A stretch of DNA of 5,640 bases. It comes from Acidobacteriota bacterium. Lineage in GTDB: Bacteria > Acidobacteriota > Blastocatellia > Pyrinomonadales > Pyrinomonadaceae. The translations under genes and the position numbers were made by a program. The stretch is from positions 1 through 5,640 of the forward strand of contig JAFBAJ010000460.1 in the NCBI GenBank assembly GCA_019247865.1, given 5' to 3'. The notes below the pieces were generated by a model. That model did not search any database, was not told the origin of the DNA, and worked only from the letters and a program-made list of their open reading frames with translations. Position 1 is the stretch's first letter; each line of letters starts with the position of its first letter. This document shows positions 1 to 5,640 of the stretch, piece by piece.

Positions 1-1
1 A

Positions 2-1855
2 GACCTGTACACGCTCAGCTTGGATAAAGGCTCCGTGCCGCAGCGTTTGACGCGGACAGCCGCGTTTGAGGGCGGCGCGCAGTGGCTCGCGGACTCGCGC
101 CGCATTATGTATCAGTCGGGCGGCAATCTTTTCACGCTCGACGTGACTTCCGTTTCCATCGTGCAGCTCACGCGCGAAGCCGGGCCGGGCAACAACGTCT
201 CGCTCTTCGGCGCGGAGCCTTCGGAAGACGGCGCGCGTGTGGCCTATGTGGTTTCGGACACGTCGAAGCAGCGCGCGCTCTTCGTGCCGAGCTACACGGG
301 AGAGTTCGTCTCGGCTCCGACCGTCCGGCGCGGCTGGGCAGAGCAGCGCGTGCAGGTCGTCTCAAGCGACGGCTCGACGGAGCAGGCCACGGTCGCCAAG
401 CTGCCCGCGCCCGAAGGAGCTTCCTACATACGCGGCCTGCGCTGGACGCCGGACAGCACGGCTCTCATCATCGACCGCATCGACCGCGACACGAAGCGTC
501 GGCAGATTTTTCTGGTTGATGCGACGGACGGCACGGCGACGCTGATCGACGAAGAGACGGACGCGAAGTGGGTCGCGCCGCTTTCGAGCATCATCGAGGT
601 CTCGCCGAAGAGCGACCGGTTGCTTTTCGCTTCCGAGCGTGACGGTTTCAATCATCTCTACGTGAAGCCTCTGCCGCGCAAAGAGAAGCGCGGGGCGAGC
701 ACCGCCGCTGTGTCGGCAAAACAACTGACCGAGGGCAAATGGGAAGTGGACTGGGCGAAGTGGTTGCCGGGCGGCGAGCGCATCATCTATTCGTCAACCA
801 GAAATTCTACCGCCGAAAGGGATTTCGGTATCATCGGGGAGACGCCCTCCAATGTCATTTCAGGAGTTGGAACCCCGCGAGGCATGAATACCGACCCGCA
901 GCTTTCAAAGGACGGCGGCCTGCTGCTCTTCGAGCACTCGGCATGGAATGAGCCGACAGACCTCTATACTGTGACGATTGACGTTGTCACCCGGCAGACC
1001 TCCATCCTCAGACGATTGACCCGCACCGTGCCGGAACGCTTCACACAGATCAACTGGACAAAGCCCGAATACTTCGACTTCAAAGCCAAAGACGGCAAGA
1101 TGGTCAAGGCGCGCATCTACACGCCGCCGCAGTTTGATAAATCGAAAAAATATCCGGCGGTCGTCTTCGTGCACGGCGCTGGCTACTTGCAGGACATCAT
1201 CAACGGCTGGAGCTACTACTATCGCGAGGCGATGTTCAATCACATCCTCACCCAGCGCGGCTACTTGGTGCTGGAGATCGACTACAGAGGCTCTGCCGGA
1301 TACGGGCGCGAGTGGCGGACGGACGTGTACGACTTTCTGGGCGGGCTCGATTTTCAAGATCATCTGGACGGGATAGATTACATCGTCAAAAACTATGCGG
1401 TTGACCCGGCGCGGGTCGGGATGTACGGCGGCTCTTACGGCGGCTTCATGGCCGAGATGGCCGTCATGCGCGCGCCGGAACGCGTCGCGTGCGCAGCGGC
1501 CCTGCGTCCCGTCGCCGACTGGAAAAACTATTTCGCTTCGTCGCCCATCTACACGACCGAGCGGCTCGGCTTTCCCGACAAGAACACCGAAGGCTACAAG
1601 CGCAGCTCGCCGATCACGTATGCCGAAGGCTTGAAGAGCCCGCTTCTGATCCTGCACGGCATGGTGGACGACAACGTGCATTTTCAGGACAGCGTGCAGC
1701 TCATCGACAAGCTCATCAAGCTCGGCAAGTCGGAATATTTTGAGGTCATGTTCTATCCGAACGAGAACCACGCCTTCACTAAGCCGGAGAGCTGGACGGA
1801 CGAGTACGAGCGGATGCTGCGCTTCTTCGATCAACATCTAAGGAAGGGTAACTAG
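2..1855 (+). CDS. S9 family serine peptidase (DPP IV/prolyl oligopeptidase type), 5' partial
   Basis: The reading frame is open to the window edge, so the N-terminus, including any signal peptide, is missing; the TTG at 20 is an internal Leu codon, not a start. About 617 residues are visible. The first ~350 look like a beta-propeller of the DPP IV N-terminal/PD40 type, with repeated blades such as [12 protein letters not shown] and the family-like [11 protein letters not shown]. The last ~250 are an alpha/beta-hydrolase domain: FVHGAGY oxyanion region, [11 protein letters not shown], nucleophile motif GGSYGG (Ser codon 1433-1435), [10 protein letters not shown] (likely catalytic Asp codon 1667-1669) and NENHAF (His codon 1769-1771). 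The triad is intact, so it should be an active peptidase or hydrolase cleaving short peptides, probably exported as its relatives often are. I do not see the DWVYEEE-type Glu pair that DPP IV uses to hold the substrate N-terminus, so dipeptidyl-peptidase specificity should not be assumed. It ends 3 bp before the UDP-xylose synthase gene. The S9 family call is very sure; the substrate is unknown. Confidence 0.95.
   Translation, partial: DLYTLSLDKGSVPQRLTRTAAFEGGAQWLADSRRIMYQSGGNLFTLDVTSVSIVQLTREAGPGNNVSLFGAEPSEDGARVAYVVSDTSKQRALFVPSYTGEFVSAPTVRRGWAEQRVQVVSSDGSTEQATVAKLPAPEGASYIRGLRWTPDSTALIIDRIDRDTKRRQIFLVDATDGTATLIDEETDAKWVAPLSSIIEVSPKSDRLLFASERDGFNHLYVKPLPRKEKRGASTAAVSAKQLTEGKWEVDWAKWLPGGERIIYSSTRNSTAERDFGIIGETPSNVISGVGTPRGMNTDPQLSKDGGLLLFEHSAWNEPTDLYTVTIDVVTRQTSILRRLTRTVPERFTQINWTKPEYFDFKAKDGKMVKARIYTPPQFDKSKKYPAVVFVHGAGYLQDIINGWSYYYREAMFNHILTQRGYLVLEIDYRGSAGYGREWRTDVYDFLGGLDFQDHLDGIDYIVKNYAVDPARVGMYGGSYGGFMAEMAVMRAPERVACAAALRPVADWKNYFASSPIYTTERLGFPDKNTEGYKRSSPITYAEGLKSPLLILHGMVDDNVHFQDSVQLIDKLIKLGKSEYFEVMFYPNENHAFTKPESWTDEYERMLRFFDQHLRKGN
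1841..1848 (+). promoter_or_regulatory. Ribosome-binding site of the UDP-xylose synthase gene
   Basis: AGGAAGGG lies 10 nt before the ATG at 1859, inside the last codons of the peptidase gene. It is the clearest Shine-Dalgarno sequence of the three start sites in the window. It supports the 1859 start and suggests that both genes are read from one transcript. Confidence 0.7.
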
Positions 1856-1858
1856 CGA

Positions 1859-2797
1859 ATGAGAATTCTGGTGACAGGCGGGGCGGGCTTCATCGGCTCG
1901 CATCTGTGCGAGCGCCTTATCAATGACGGGCACGAGGTGATCTGCCTCGACAACTTTTTCACGGGGCGGCGCGAGAACGTCTTTCAGCTCTTCGACAACC
2001 CGCGCTTCGAGCTGATCCGACATGATGTCATCGAGCCGATCCTGCTCGAAGTGGATCAGATCTATAACCTGGCCTGTCCGGCCTCGCCGATCCATTACCA
2101 GTACAATCCGGTCAAGACCGTCAAGACCAGCGTCATGGGCGCGATCAACATGCTCGGCATGGCGAAGCGCGTCCGCGCGCGCATCCTGCAAGCCTCCACC
2201 TCCGAAGTCTACGGCGACCCGGAAGTCCACCCGCAGCCGGAAAGCTACTGGGGCAACGTCAACTGCAACGGCATCCGCGCCTGTTACGACGAAGGCAAGC
2301 GTCTGGCCGAGACTCTGATGATGGATTATCACCGGCAGAACAATGTCGACACGCGGATCGCGCGCATCTTCAACACGTACGGGACGCGGATGGTCGAGAA
2401 CGACGGGCGCGTGGTCTCGAACTTCATCGTGCAGGCGCTGAAGGGGAAGGAGCTGACGGTCTACGGGACGGGCGAGCAGACGCGCTCCTTCTGCTATGTG
2501 GATGATCTGGTCGAGGGCTTGATTCGCCTGATGAACACGGACGGCGTGCATGATCCCGTCAACCTGGGCAATCCGGGCGAGTTCACTATGAAGCAACTGG
2601 CGCAGGAGATCGCGAGCCTCTGCGGCATCGAAGCCGCGATCAGGTACGAGCCGCTGCCGCAGGACGACCCCAAGCAGCGCAAGCCGGACATCACGCGCGC
2701 CACAGAGCTGCTCGGCTGGGAGCCCAGGATTCCGCTCCGCGAAGGCTTGCAGCGCACCATCGCGGACTTTGCTCGGCGATTGAATATACCTAAATAA
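1859..2797 (+). CDS. uxs: UDP-glucuronate decarboxylase (UDP-xylose synthase), extended SDR family
   Basis: This cytoplasmic NAD-dependent enzyme converts UDP-glucuronate to UDP-xylose plus CO2, a sugar donor for polysaccharides. The 312-residue length is usual for bacterial UXS. The sequence shows the Rossmann motif [10 protein letters not shown] (residues 7-16), Asp31 at the end of beta-2 (NAD ribose binding), [12 protein letters not shown] (70-81), STSEVYGDP (113-121) with Ser/Thr and Glu116 at the active site, and YDEGK giving catalytic Tyr143 and Lys147. It also has [11 protein letters not shown] (168-178), [10 protein letters not shown] (181-190), [11 protein letters not shown] (208-218), [11 protein letters not shown] (233-243) and [10 protein letters not shown] (269-278). 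The [14 protein letters not shown] and QRKPDI stretches separate UXS from UDP-glucose 4-epimerase and dTDP-glucose dehydratase. The ATG at 1859 starts the N-terminal strand directly and has a good ribosome-binding site. The gene follows the peptidase by 3 bp and is followed after 3 bp by a large palindrome. It fits the downstream export genes as a precursor supplier. The UDP-glucose dehydrogenase that would make its substrate is not in the window. Confidence 0.96.
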   Translation: MRILVTGGAGFIGSHLCERLINDGHEVICLDNFFTGRRENVFQLFDNPRFELIRHDVIEPILLEVDQIYNLACPASPIHYQYNPVKTVKTSVMGAINMLGMAKRVRARILQASTSEVYGDPEVHPQPESYWGNVNCNGIRACYDEGKRLAETLMMDYHRQNNVDTRIARIFNTYGTRMVENDGRVVSNFIVQALKGKELTVYGTGEQTRSFCYVDDLVEGLIRLMNTDGVHDPVNLGNPGEFTMKQLAQEIASLCGIEAAIRYEPLPQDDPKQRKPDITRATELLGWEPRIPLREGLQRTIADFARRLNIPK

Positions 2798-2800
2798 GAG

Positions 2801-2903
2801 TTAGCCACAGAGACACAGAGGCACAGAGCAGACAAAGCAAGTGAAAGAAGTGGTCAATCCAATCCTGATTTTTATCTCTGTGCCTCTGTGTCTCTGTGGC
2901 TAA
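2801..2903. repeat. Palindromic CACAGAG-type intergenic repeat (perfect 28-bp inverted arms, 47-nt loop)
   Basis: The left arm 2801-2828 and right arm 2876-2903 are exact reverse complements over all 28 bp, and pairing stops sharply at both ends. Each arm is TTAG (or CTAA) plus three 8-bp units, in the left arm CCACAGAG, ACACAGAG and GCACAGAG (2805-2812, 2813-2820, 2821-2828). The 47-nt loop (2829-2875) is A+G-rich at first and holds a tandem AATCC pair (2856-2865); no ORF is visible in it. The element starts 3 bp after the UXS stop codon. I recall similar CCACAGAG/CACAGAG palindromes between genes in several environmental phyla, which suggests a dispersed REP/MITE-like family; copy number cannot be judged from one window. 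In RNA it would form a very stable hairpin that could protect the UXS mRNA 3' end or hinder read-through. Only TTTT follows the right arm, so it is not a classical intrinsic terminator. I see no target-site duplication. Confidence 0.9.
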
Positions 2904-2941
2904 TTTTCGCCGCTTTCCTCAGTAATTTCCGGTGTCTCGCG

Positions 2942-2970
2942 TTGACAATGGCTCTGGGGCATGTTAATAA
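2942..2970 (+). promoter_or_regulatory. Candidate sigma70-type promoter for the polysaccharide export operon
   Basis: A perfect -35 hexamer TTGACA (2942-2947) is followed after 17 bp by TAATAA (2965-2970), which matches the TATAAT consensus at three of six positions. A TG at 2962-2963 gives an extended -10 arrangement (TGTTAATAA). Transcription would begin near 2977 and give an untranslated leader of about 165 nt before the OPX start. It lies just past the palindrome, in the only AT-richer stretch of the window, where an independent promoter for the export genes is expected. The -35 and spacing are good and the -10 is mediocre. Confidence 0.45.
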
Positions 2971-3140
2971 CCGTTGCACCTCCGGGCGTGTCAACTTCGC
3001 TCAGGTTGTCCGGCGAAGATTAAAGCAGTAAGGAGTTACCATCTGTCTGGAACCTGCCTTCATCGAATTCAGTCAAGCGTAATCTTCGGGCGAGACACGG
3101 AGCACTCTTTGGGTCGCTTGCTGTTTTCCGAAAGTGTGAG
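2971..3140 (+). other. Leader region upstream of the OPX gene
   Basis: No conserved gene is visible here. Two 9-bp inverted repeats involve this stretch: CGAAGATTA (3014-3022) with TAATCTTCG (3080-3088), which could fold in the transcript around a 57-nt loop, and GTGTCTCGC (2932-2940, upstream of the promoter candidate) with GCGAGACAC (3090-3098). The loop of the first contains AAGGAG (3030-3035). I do not recognise a known riboswitch, and the ops/JUMPstart core GGCGGTAG used by RfaH is absent. A role in controlling OPX expression is possible but rests only on the position and these weak repeats. Confidence 0.3.
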
Positions 3141-3144
3141 ATGA
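3030..3144 (+). other. Shine-Dalgarno sequence and possible non-AUG leader ORF overlapping the OPX start
   Basis: AAGGAG at 3030-3035 is a strong Shine-Dalgarno match with no ATG, GTG or TTG at proper distance. Seven bases on, a CTG (3043) opens 33 codons that end at the TGA 3142-3144, overlapping the OPX ATG as ATGA, the usual geometry of translational coupling. The OPX gene has no good ribosome-binding site of its own, which would fit. An ATC at 3041 in another frame would give only 13 codons. CTG starts are rare, the peptide (beginning with L/M-SGTCLHRIQ) resembles nothing I know, and the G+C-rich context keeps frames open by chance. The OPX frame itself is also open here without a start codon. 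Treat this as a hypothesis. Confidence 0.15.
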
Positions 3145-4151
3145 AAAAGCTTTTAACGGAACGCGCTTCAATTTCAGCGAGGGCCATGCAACTCGCTGTC
3201 CTGCTCCTCGTCGCAGTATGTGGCTGGGGGAGCGCGCACGCGCAACAGGCCGCCGTCACTCCAACGGCCCAGACGCCTGTGATTAAGGCCGCCGATACCA
3301 AATACCGGATCGGGACGGGCGACATGCTGGACATACGCGTCTTCAATCGCCCGCAGTTCTCGCGCGACGGCGTCCGCGTGGATTCGAGCGGGATGATTCG
3401 GATGCCGCTCATACAGGGCGAGATTCGCGCGGCCTGTCTGACCGAGAGCGAGCTGGCGACGGAGATCGCGCGCCGCTATGAAGAGTATCTGAGAGAGCCG
3501 CAGGTCGATGTCTTTATCAAGGAGTATAACTCGCAGCCGGTCGCGGTCATCGGGGCCGTGCGCCTGCCGAGCCGCTTTCAACTGACCCGCCGCGTGCGCC
3601 TGCTGGAACTCCTGACCTTCGCCGGGGGCCTGGCCGACAACGCCGGGCGCAGCGTGCAGGTCGTGCACACGGAGACCGGCCCTTCATGCAGCGCGCCCGA
3701 AGAGAATCCTGCGACGAGCGGCCTCGATAATTACATGCTGAGCGAGACCCTGCGCGGCGTGGAGATGGCGAACCCGTTCGTCCAGCCCGGCGATGTCATC
3801 AGCGTGCCGGAGGCCGAGCAGATTTTTGTCGTCGGCAATGTCTTCAGGCCGTCGGCCATCGCGCTCAAAGAGCCGATCACAGTGACGCGCGCCATCGCCA
3901 TGGCCGGCGGGGTGATGCCCGACACGAAGAAGGACAAAGTGCGCGTCGTTCGGCAGAAGCCCGGCACCATCGAGAAGACGGAGATCTACGTGGACCTGCG
4001 CGCGATCGACAAGCATCAGGCGGAAGATGTCCTGCTCGTCTCGGGCGACATCGTGGACGTGCCCGTCTCGACCGGCAAGCAACTCCTCAAGTCGTTCCTC
4101 GGCTCGGTCGTCCCCTCGGTCGGCCAACTCCCGATACGTGCAATTCCGTGA
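3141..4151 (+). CDS. Polysaccharide export protein, OPX/Wza-like family
   Basis: OPX proteins form the periplasmic and outer-membrane channel that carries exopolysaccharide or capsule out of the cell, working with a Wzc-type co-polymerase. The 336-residue protein starts with a signal peptide: basic n-region, hydrophobic core AVLLLVAVCGWG (residues 19-30) and a likely signal peptidase I cut after AHA (32-34). Cys27 is preceded by Val, so it is not a proper lipobox. A polysaccharide export domain covers about 52-130 (YRIGTGDMLDIRVF, VDSSGMIRMPLIQGEI, PQVDVFIKEYNS). A first SLBB-type domain follows at about 132-178 (VAVIGAVRLPSRFQL, LLTFAGGLADNA) and a second at about 215-270 (VQPGDVISVP, IFVVGNVFRPSAIAL, AIAMAGGVMPD), ending in LLVSGDIVDVPV near 298-309. 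The last ~25 residues may form an amphipathic helix. ATG 3141 is the first ATG, GTG or TTG in this frame after the stop at 3021-3023; its ribosome-binding site is poor. Met16 is a possible later start. The co-polymerase gene follows after 17 bp. Confidence 0.93.
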   Translation: MKKLLTERASISARAMQLAVLLLVAVCGWGSAHAQQAAVTPTAQTPVIKAADTKYRIGTGDMLDIRVFNRPQFSRDGVRVDSSGMIRMPLIQGEIRAACLTESELATEIARRYEEYLREPQVDVFIKEYNSQPVAVIGAVRLPSRFQLTRRVRLLELLTFAGGLADNAGRSVQVVHTETGPSCSAPEENPATSGLDNYMLSETLRGVEMANPFVQPGDVISVPEAEQIFVVGNVFRPSAIALKEPITVTRAIAMAGGVMPDTKKDKVRVVRQKPGTIEKTEIYVDLRAIDKHQAEDVLLVSGDIVDVPVSTGKQLLKSFLGSVVPSVGQLPIRAIP

Positions 4152-4168
4152 AGGTCTGAGATCTATCT

Positions 4169-5640
4169 ATGAACCCTATGAGAGAACCATCCGAGTTGGT
4201 CAAGCCGACGGCGGGCGGGCGCGAGATGGAGCGGCCGCTGGAGCTGCCGCAGCCGCCCTCTTATCGTTACGATGCGGGCGACTCGGCCGAAGAGGACGGG
4301 CTGCACTGGCGACTGCACGATTACTGGCGCTCTGCGCGCAGGCATCTCTGGCTCATCCTGGGCATACTGGTTCTCGTCACGACGCTGGCGGCCATCTATG
4401 CTGCACGGCAGCCCGACATCTTCGAGGCGCGCGCGCAGTTGCAGGTGGACGCGGAGAACACGAACCCCGCGCTCGGCGCTTTCAAGAGCAATAACATCAT
4501 CGTCAACAGCTCCTACACGGACCCGATCTACTTCAACACACAGATTCAGATTCTGACCAGCGCGGGCCTCCTGAGCCGCGTCGTCAAGACGCTGGACCTA
4601 GAGAACAATCAGGCTTTCCTGCGCCCGCAGACCGTGCAGAACCGCTCGACGCTGGACAGCCTCAAGCGCATGTTGGGCTTCGGCAGCGCGGCGCAGCCGT
4701 CCGACAAAGATCAGGCGCTGCAGAACGCGCCGCTGACCGGCAGCCTCGCGCCCGCCACCTCGCGCGACGACCTGGTCGAAGTCAATCGTCTGGCTCCGTT
4801 CGTCGGCATGCTGCAAGGCGGCCTCAGCGTCAAGCAGATCACGGACACGCGCCTCATCGAGATTCGTTATCGTCATCCCGACCCGCAGGTCGCCTCCAAG
4901 ATCGTCAACGCCGTCGCGGACGCTTTCGTCATCAACAATCTGGAGCGGAAGACCGAGACCAGCTCGACGGCCGGAGACTTTCTGCAAAGACGCATCGCAG
5001 AGTTGCAGGTCGAGATTCGCAAGGGCGAAGAGCAGCTCCTGAACTACGCCAAGAACCACCAGATTCTCTCGCTCGACGAGAGCCAGAACACGGTCGTGGA
5101 TCGCCTCGCGGGACTCAACCGGCAACTGATGGACGCCGAGAAGGAACGCACAGAGGCCGAAGCCAAATATCGCGCCTCGCTCGACACGACGCGCGCCGAG
5201 GCGCAGGCCGCCGAAGCCACCTCCAAACAGAACGGCGAGACCGAAAGCAAGCTCGCCGAGCTCAAGCAGAAACGCGCGCAGCTCCTCGTCTCGTACACTG
5301 AGAAATATCCGGAGGTCAAAGAGATCGACCAGCAGATCGCCGTGCTGGAAAAAGAGCAGAAGGACGCGACCAGGCGCGCCACGAGCACCGTCGTCACCAA
5401 TCTGGAAACGCGCTATCTGGAAGCGAAGGCGAAAGAGGACACCTTGCGCGCTTCCTTTAACAAGCAGCGCGGCGAGACGCTGACGCAGAACGAGGCGGCC
5501 GTCAACTATCGCATCATCCAGCAGGAAGTACAGACCAACAAGGCTCTGCTCGACGCGCTCCTGCAACGCGACAAAGAGAACGATGTCGTGCTCGCGGGAA
5601 CGCCGAACAACATTCATGTCATAGATTATTCTCCGGTTCC
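4169..5640 (+). CDS. Polysaccharide co-polymerase/chain-length determinant, Wzc/GumC type, 3' partial
   Basis: The frame runs uninterrupted from ATG 4169 past the window end (490 codons plus two bases). Such inner-membrane proteins control chain length and, with OPX partners, link polymerisation to export. Residues 1-55 are a cytoplasmic tail rich in Pro and Glu. The first membrane segment is about 59-79 (LWLILGILVLVTTLAAIYAA). A Wzz-type domain follows: PDIFEARAQLQVD (82-94), YFNTQIQILTSAGLLSRVV (121-139) and, after a ~70-residue insert, LIEIRYRHPDPQVASKIVNAVADAFV (229-254). Long coiled-coil stretches cover about 268-400, including SYTEKYPEVKEIDQQI. The GNVR-type region is about 414-490 (AAVNYRIIQQEVQTNKALLDALLQR). 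IHVIDYSPVP at the edge is typical of the stretch just before the second membrane segment. Whether a C-terminal tyrosine kinase follows (Wzc-like) or not (GumC-like) cannot be seen. No good ribosome-binding site is present: GAAGG at 4150-4154 is about 14 nt from the ATG, and Met4 or Met20 could also start the protein. Confidence 0.92.
   Translation, partial: MNPMREPSELVKPTAGGREMERPLELPQPPSYRYDAGDSAEEDGLHWRLHDYWRSARRHLWLILGILVLVTTLAAIYAARQPDIFEARAQLQVDAENTNPALGAFKSNNIIVNSSYTDPIYFNTQIQILTSAGLLSRVVKTLDLENNQAFLRPQTVQNRSTLDSLKRMLGFGSAAQPSDKDQALQNAPLTGSLAPATSRDDLVEVNRLAPFVGMLQGGLSVKQITDTRLIEIRYRHPDPQVASKIVNAVADAFVINNLERKTETSSTAGDFLQRRIAELQVEIRKGEEQLLNYAKNHQILSLDESQNTVVDRLAGLNRQLMDAEKERTEAEAKYRASLDTTRAEAQAAEATSKQNGETESKLAELKQKRAQLLVSYTEKYPEVKEIDQQIAVLEKEQKDATRRATSTVVTNLETRYLEAKAKEDTLRASFNKQRGETLTQNEAAVNYRIIQQEVQTNKALLDALLQRDKENDVVLAGTPNNIHVIDYSPV

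Noticed and set aside
20..22. TTG at 20 as the real start of the peptidase
   Set aside because: The frame continues upstream to the window edge with propeller-like residues (DLYTLS), and the protein would lack part of the propeller and any export signal.
905..1837. 310-codon open frame on the minus strand opposite the peptidase
   Set aside because: It lies wholly antisense to a well-conserved catalytic domain and its translation resembles no protein I know; long antisense frames are common in G+C-rich genes.
1838..2596. 252-codon open frame on the minus strand opposite the UDP-xylose synthase
   Set aside because: The + strand is unambiguously UXS; the antisense product (rich in Asp, Val, Arg and His) is the usual shadow of such codon use.
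2801..2903. CACAGAG units read as a CRISPR array
   Set aside because: The units are 8 bp, directly adjacent without spacers and arranged in inverted arms; no cas gene is nearby.
2876..2915. Classical rho-independent terminator after the UDP-xylose synthase gene
   Set aside because: The stem is long with a 47-nt loop and is followed only by TTTT and then mixed sequence, unlike a compact G+C hairpin with a U-tract. It may still hinder read-through.
2971..3140. Known riboswitch (for example cyclic-di-GMP) or ops/JUMPstart element in the OPX leader
   Set aside because: I looked for their conserved cores and saw none; a covariance-model search would be needed to exclude a divergent one.
2974..3144. 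56-codon TTG-started ORF covering the whole leader
   Set aside because: No ribosome-binding site precedes the TTG, it sits at the predicted transcript start, and the translation shows no recognisable feature; only the inner part after AAGGAG is worth noting.
4027..4494. 155-codon + strand frame across the OPX/co-polymerase junction
   Set aside because: It is out of frame with both real genes and its product is low-complexity Ser/Arg/Ala sequence with no recognisable motif.
4598..5617. 339-codon open frame on the minus strand
   Set aside because: It lies opposite the Wzc/GumC-type gene, whose Wzz and GNVR motifs are clear; the antisense Leu/Arg/Val-rich product mirrors the coiled-coil codons.

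Overview
The window looks like chromosomal DNA from a G+C-rich (roughly 60% by eye) Gram-negative-type bacterium. An outer-membrane polysaccharide export protein and a Wzc/GumC-type chain-length protein imply a two-membrane envelope. The S9 peptidase, the gene style and a palindromic CACAGAG repeat between genes make me think of Acidobacteriota (for example Blastocatellia). That is an impression, not something the sequence proves. All four genes are on the + strand and coding density is high. No mobile-element gene, RNA gene or CRISPR array is visible.

Layout. (1) Positions 2-1855 hold the C-terminal part of a DPP IV/prolyl-oligopeptidase-type S9 serine peptidase: a beta-propeller followed by an alpha/beta-hydrolase domain with a complete Ser-Asp-His triad. 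Its N-terminus lies before the window. (2) Three bases after its stop, 1859-2797 encodes a UDP-glucuronate decarboxylase (UDP-xylose synthase), with a good ribosome-binding site inside the end of the peptidase gene. (3) The only sizeable gap, 2798-3140, starts with a perfect 28-bp inverted repeat (2801-2828 / 2876-2903). Each arm is built on three 8-bp NCACAGAG units. After it come a sigma70-like promoter candidate (2942-2970) and a leader of about 165 nt. (4) 3141-4151 encodes a periplasmic/outer-membrane polysaccharide export (OPX) protein with a signal peptide. (5) 4169 to the window end encodes the N-terminal 490 residues of a Wzc/GumC-type polysaccharide co-polymerase. It is cut by the window edge just before the expected second membrane segment.

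How they fit together. The decarboxylase would supply UDP-xylose. The co-polymerase would control polymerisation and chain length at the inner membrane, and the OPX protein would carry the polymer through the periplasm and outer membrane. This is most likely the start of an exopolysaccharide or capsule locus using a xylose-containing repeat unit. The peptidase has no obvious role in it and may simply be an upstream neighbour sharing a transcript with the decarboxylase. The palindrome separates the peptidase/decarboxylase pair from the export genes, which probably have their own promoter.

I found no clearly new system. The points most worth a second look are the palindromic CACAGAG element and the OPX leader, which carries a well-spaced Shine-Dalgarno sequence leading to a non-AUG mini-ORF that ends on the OPX start codon.
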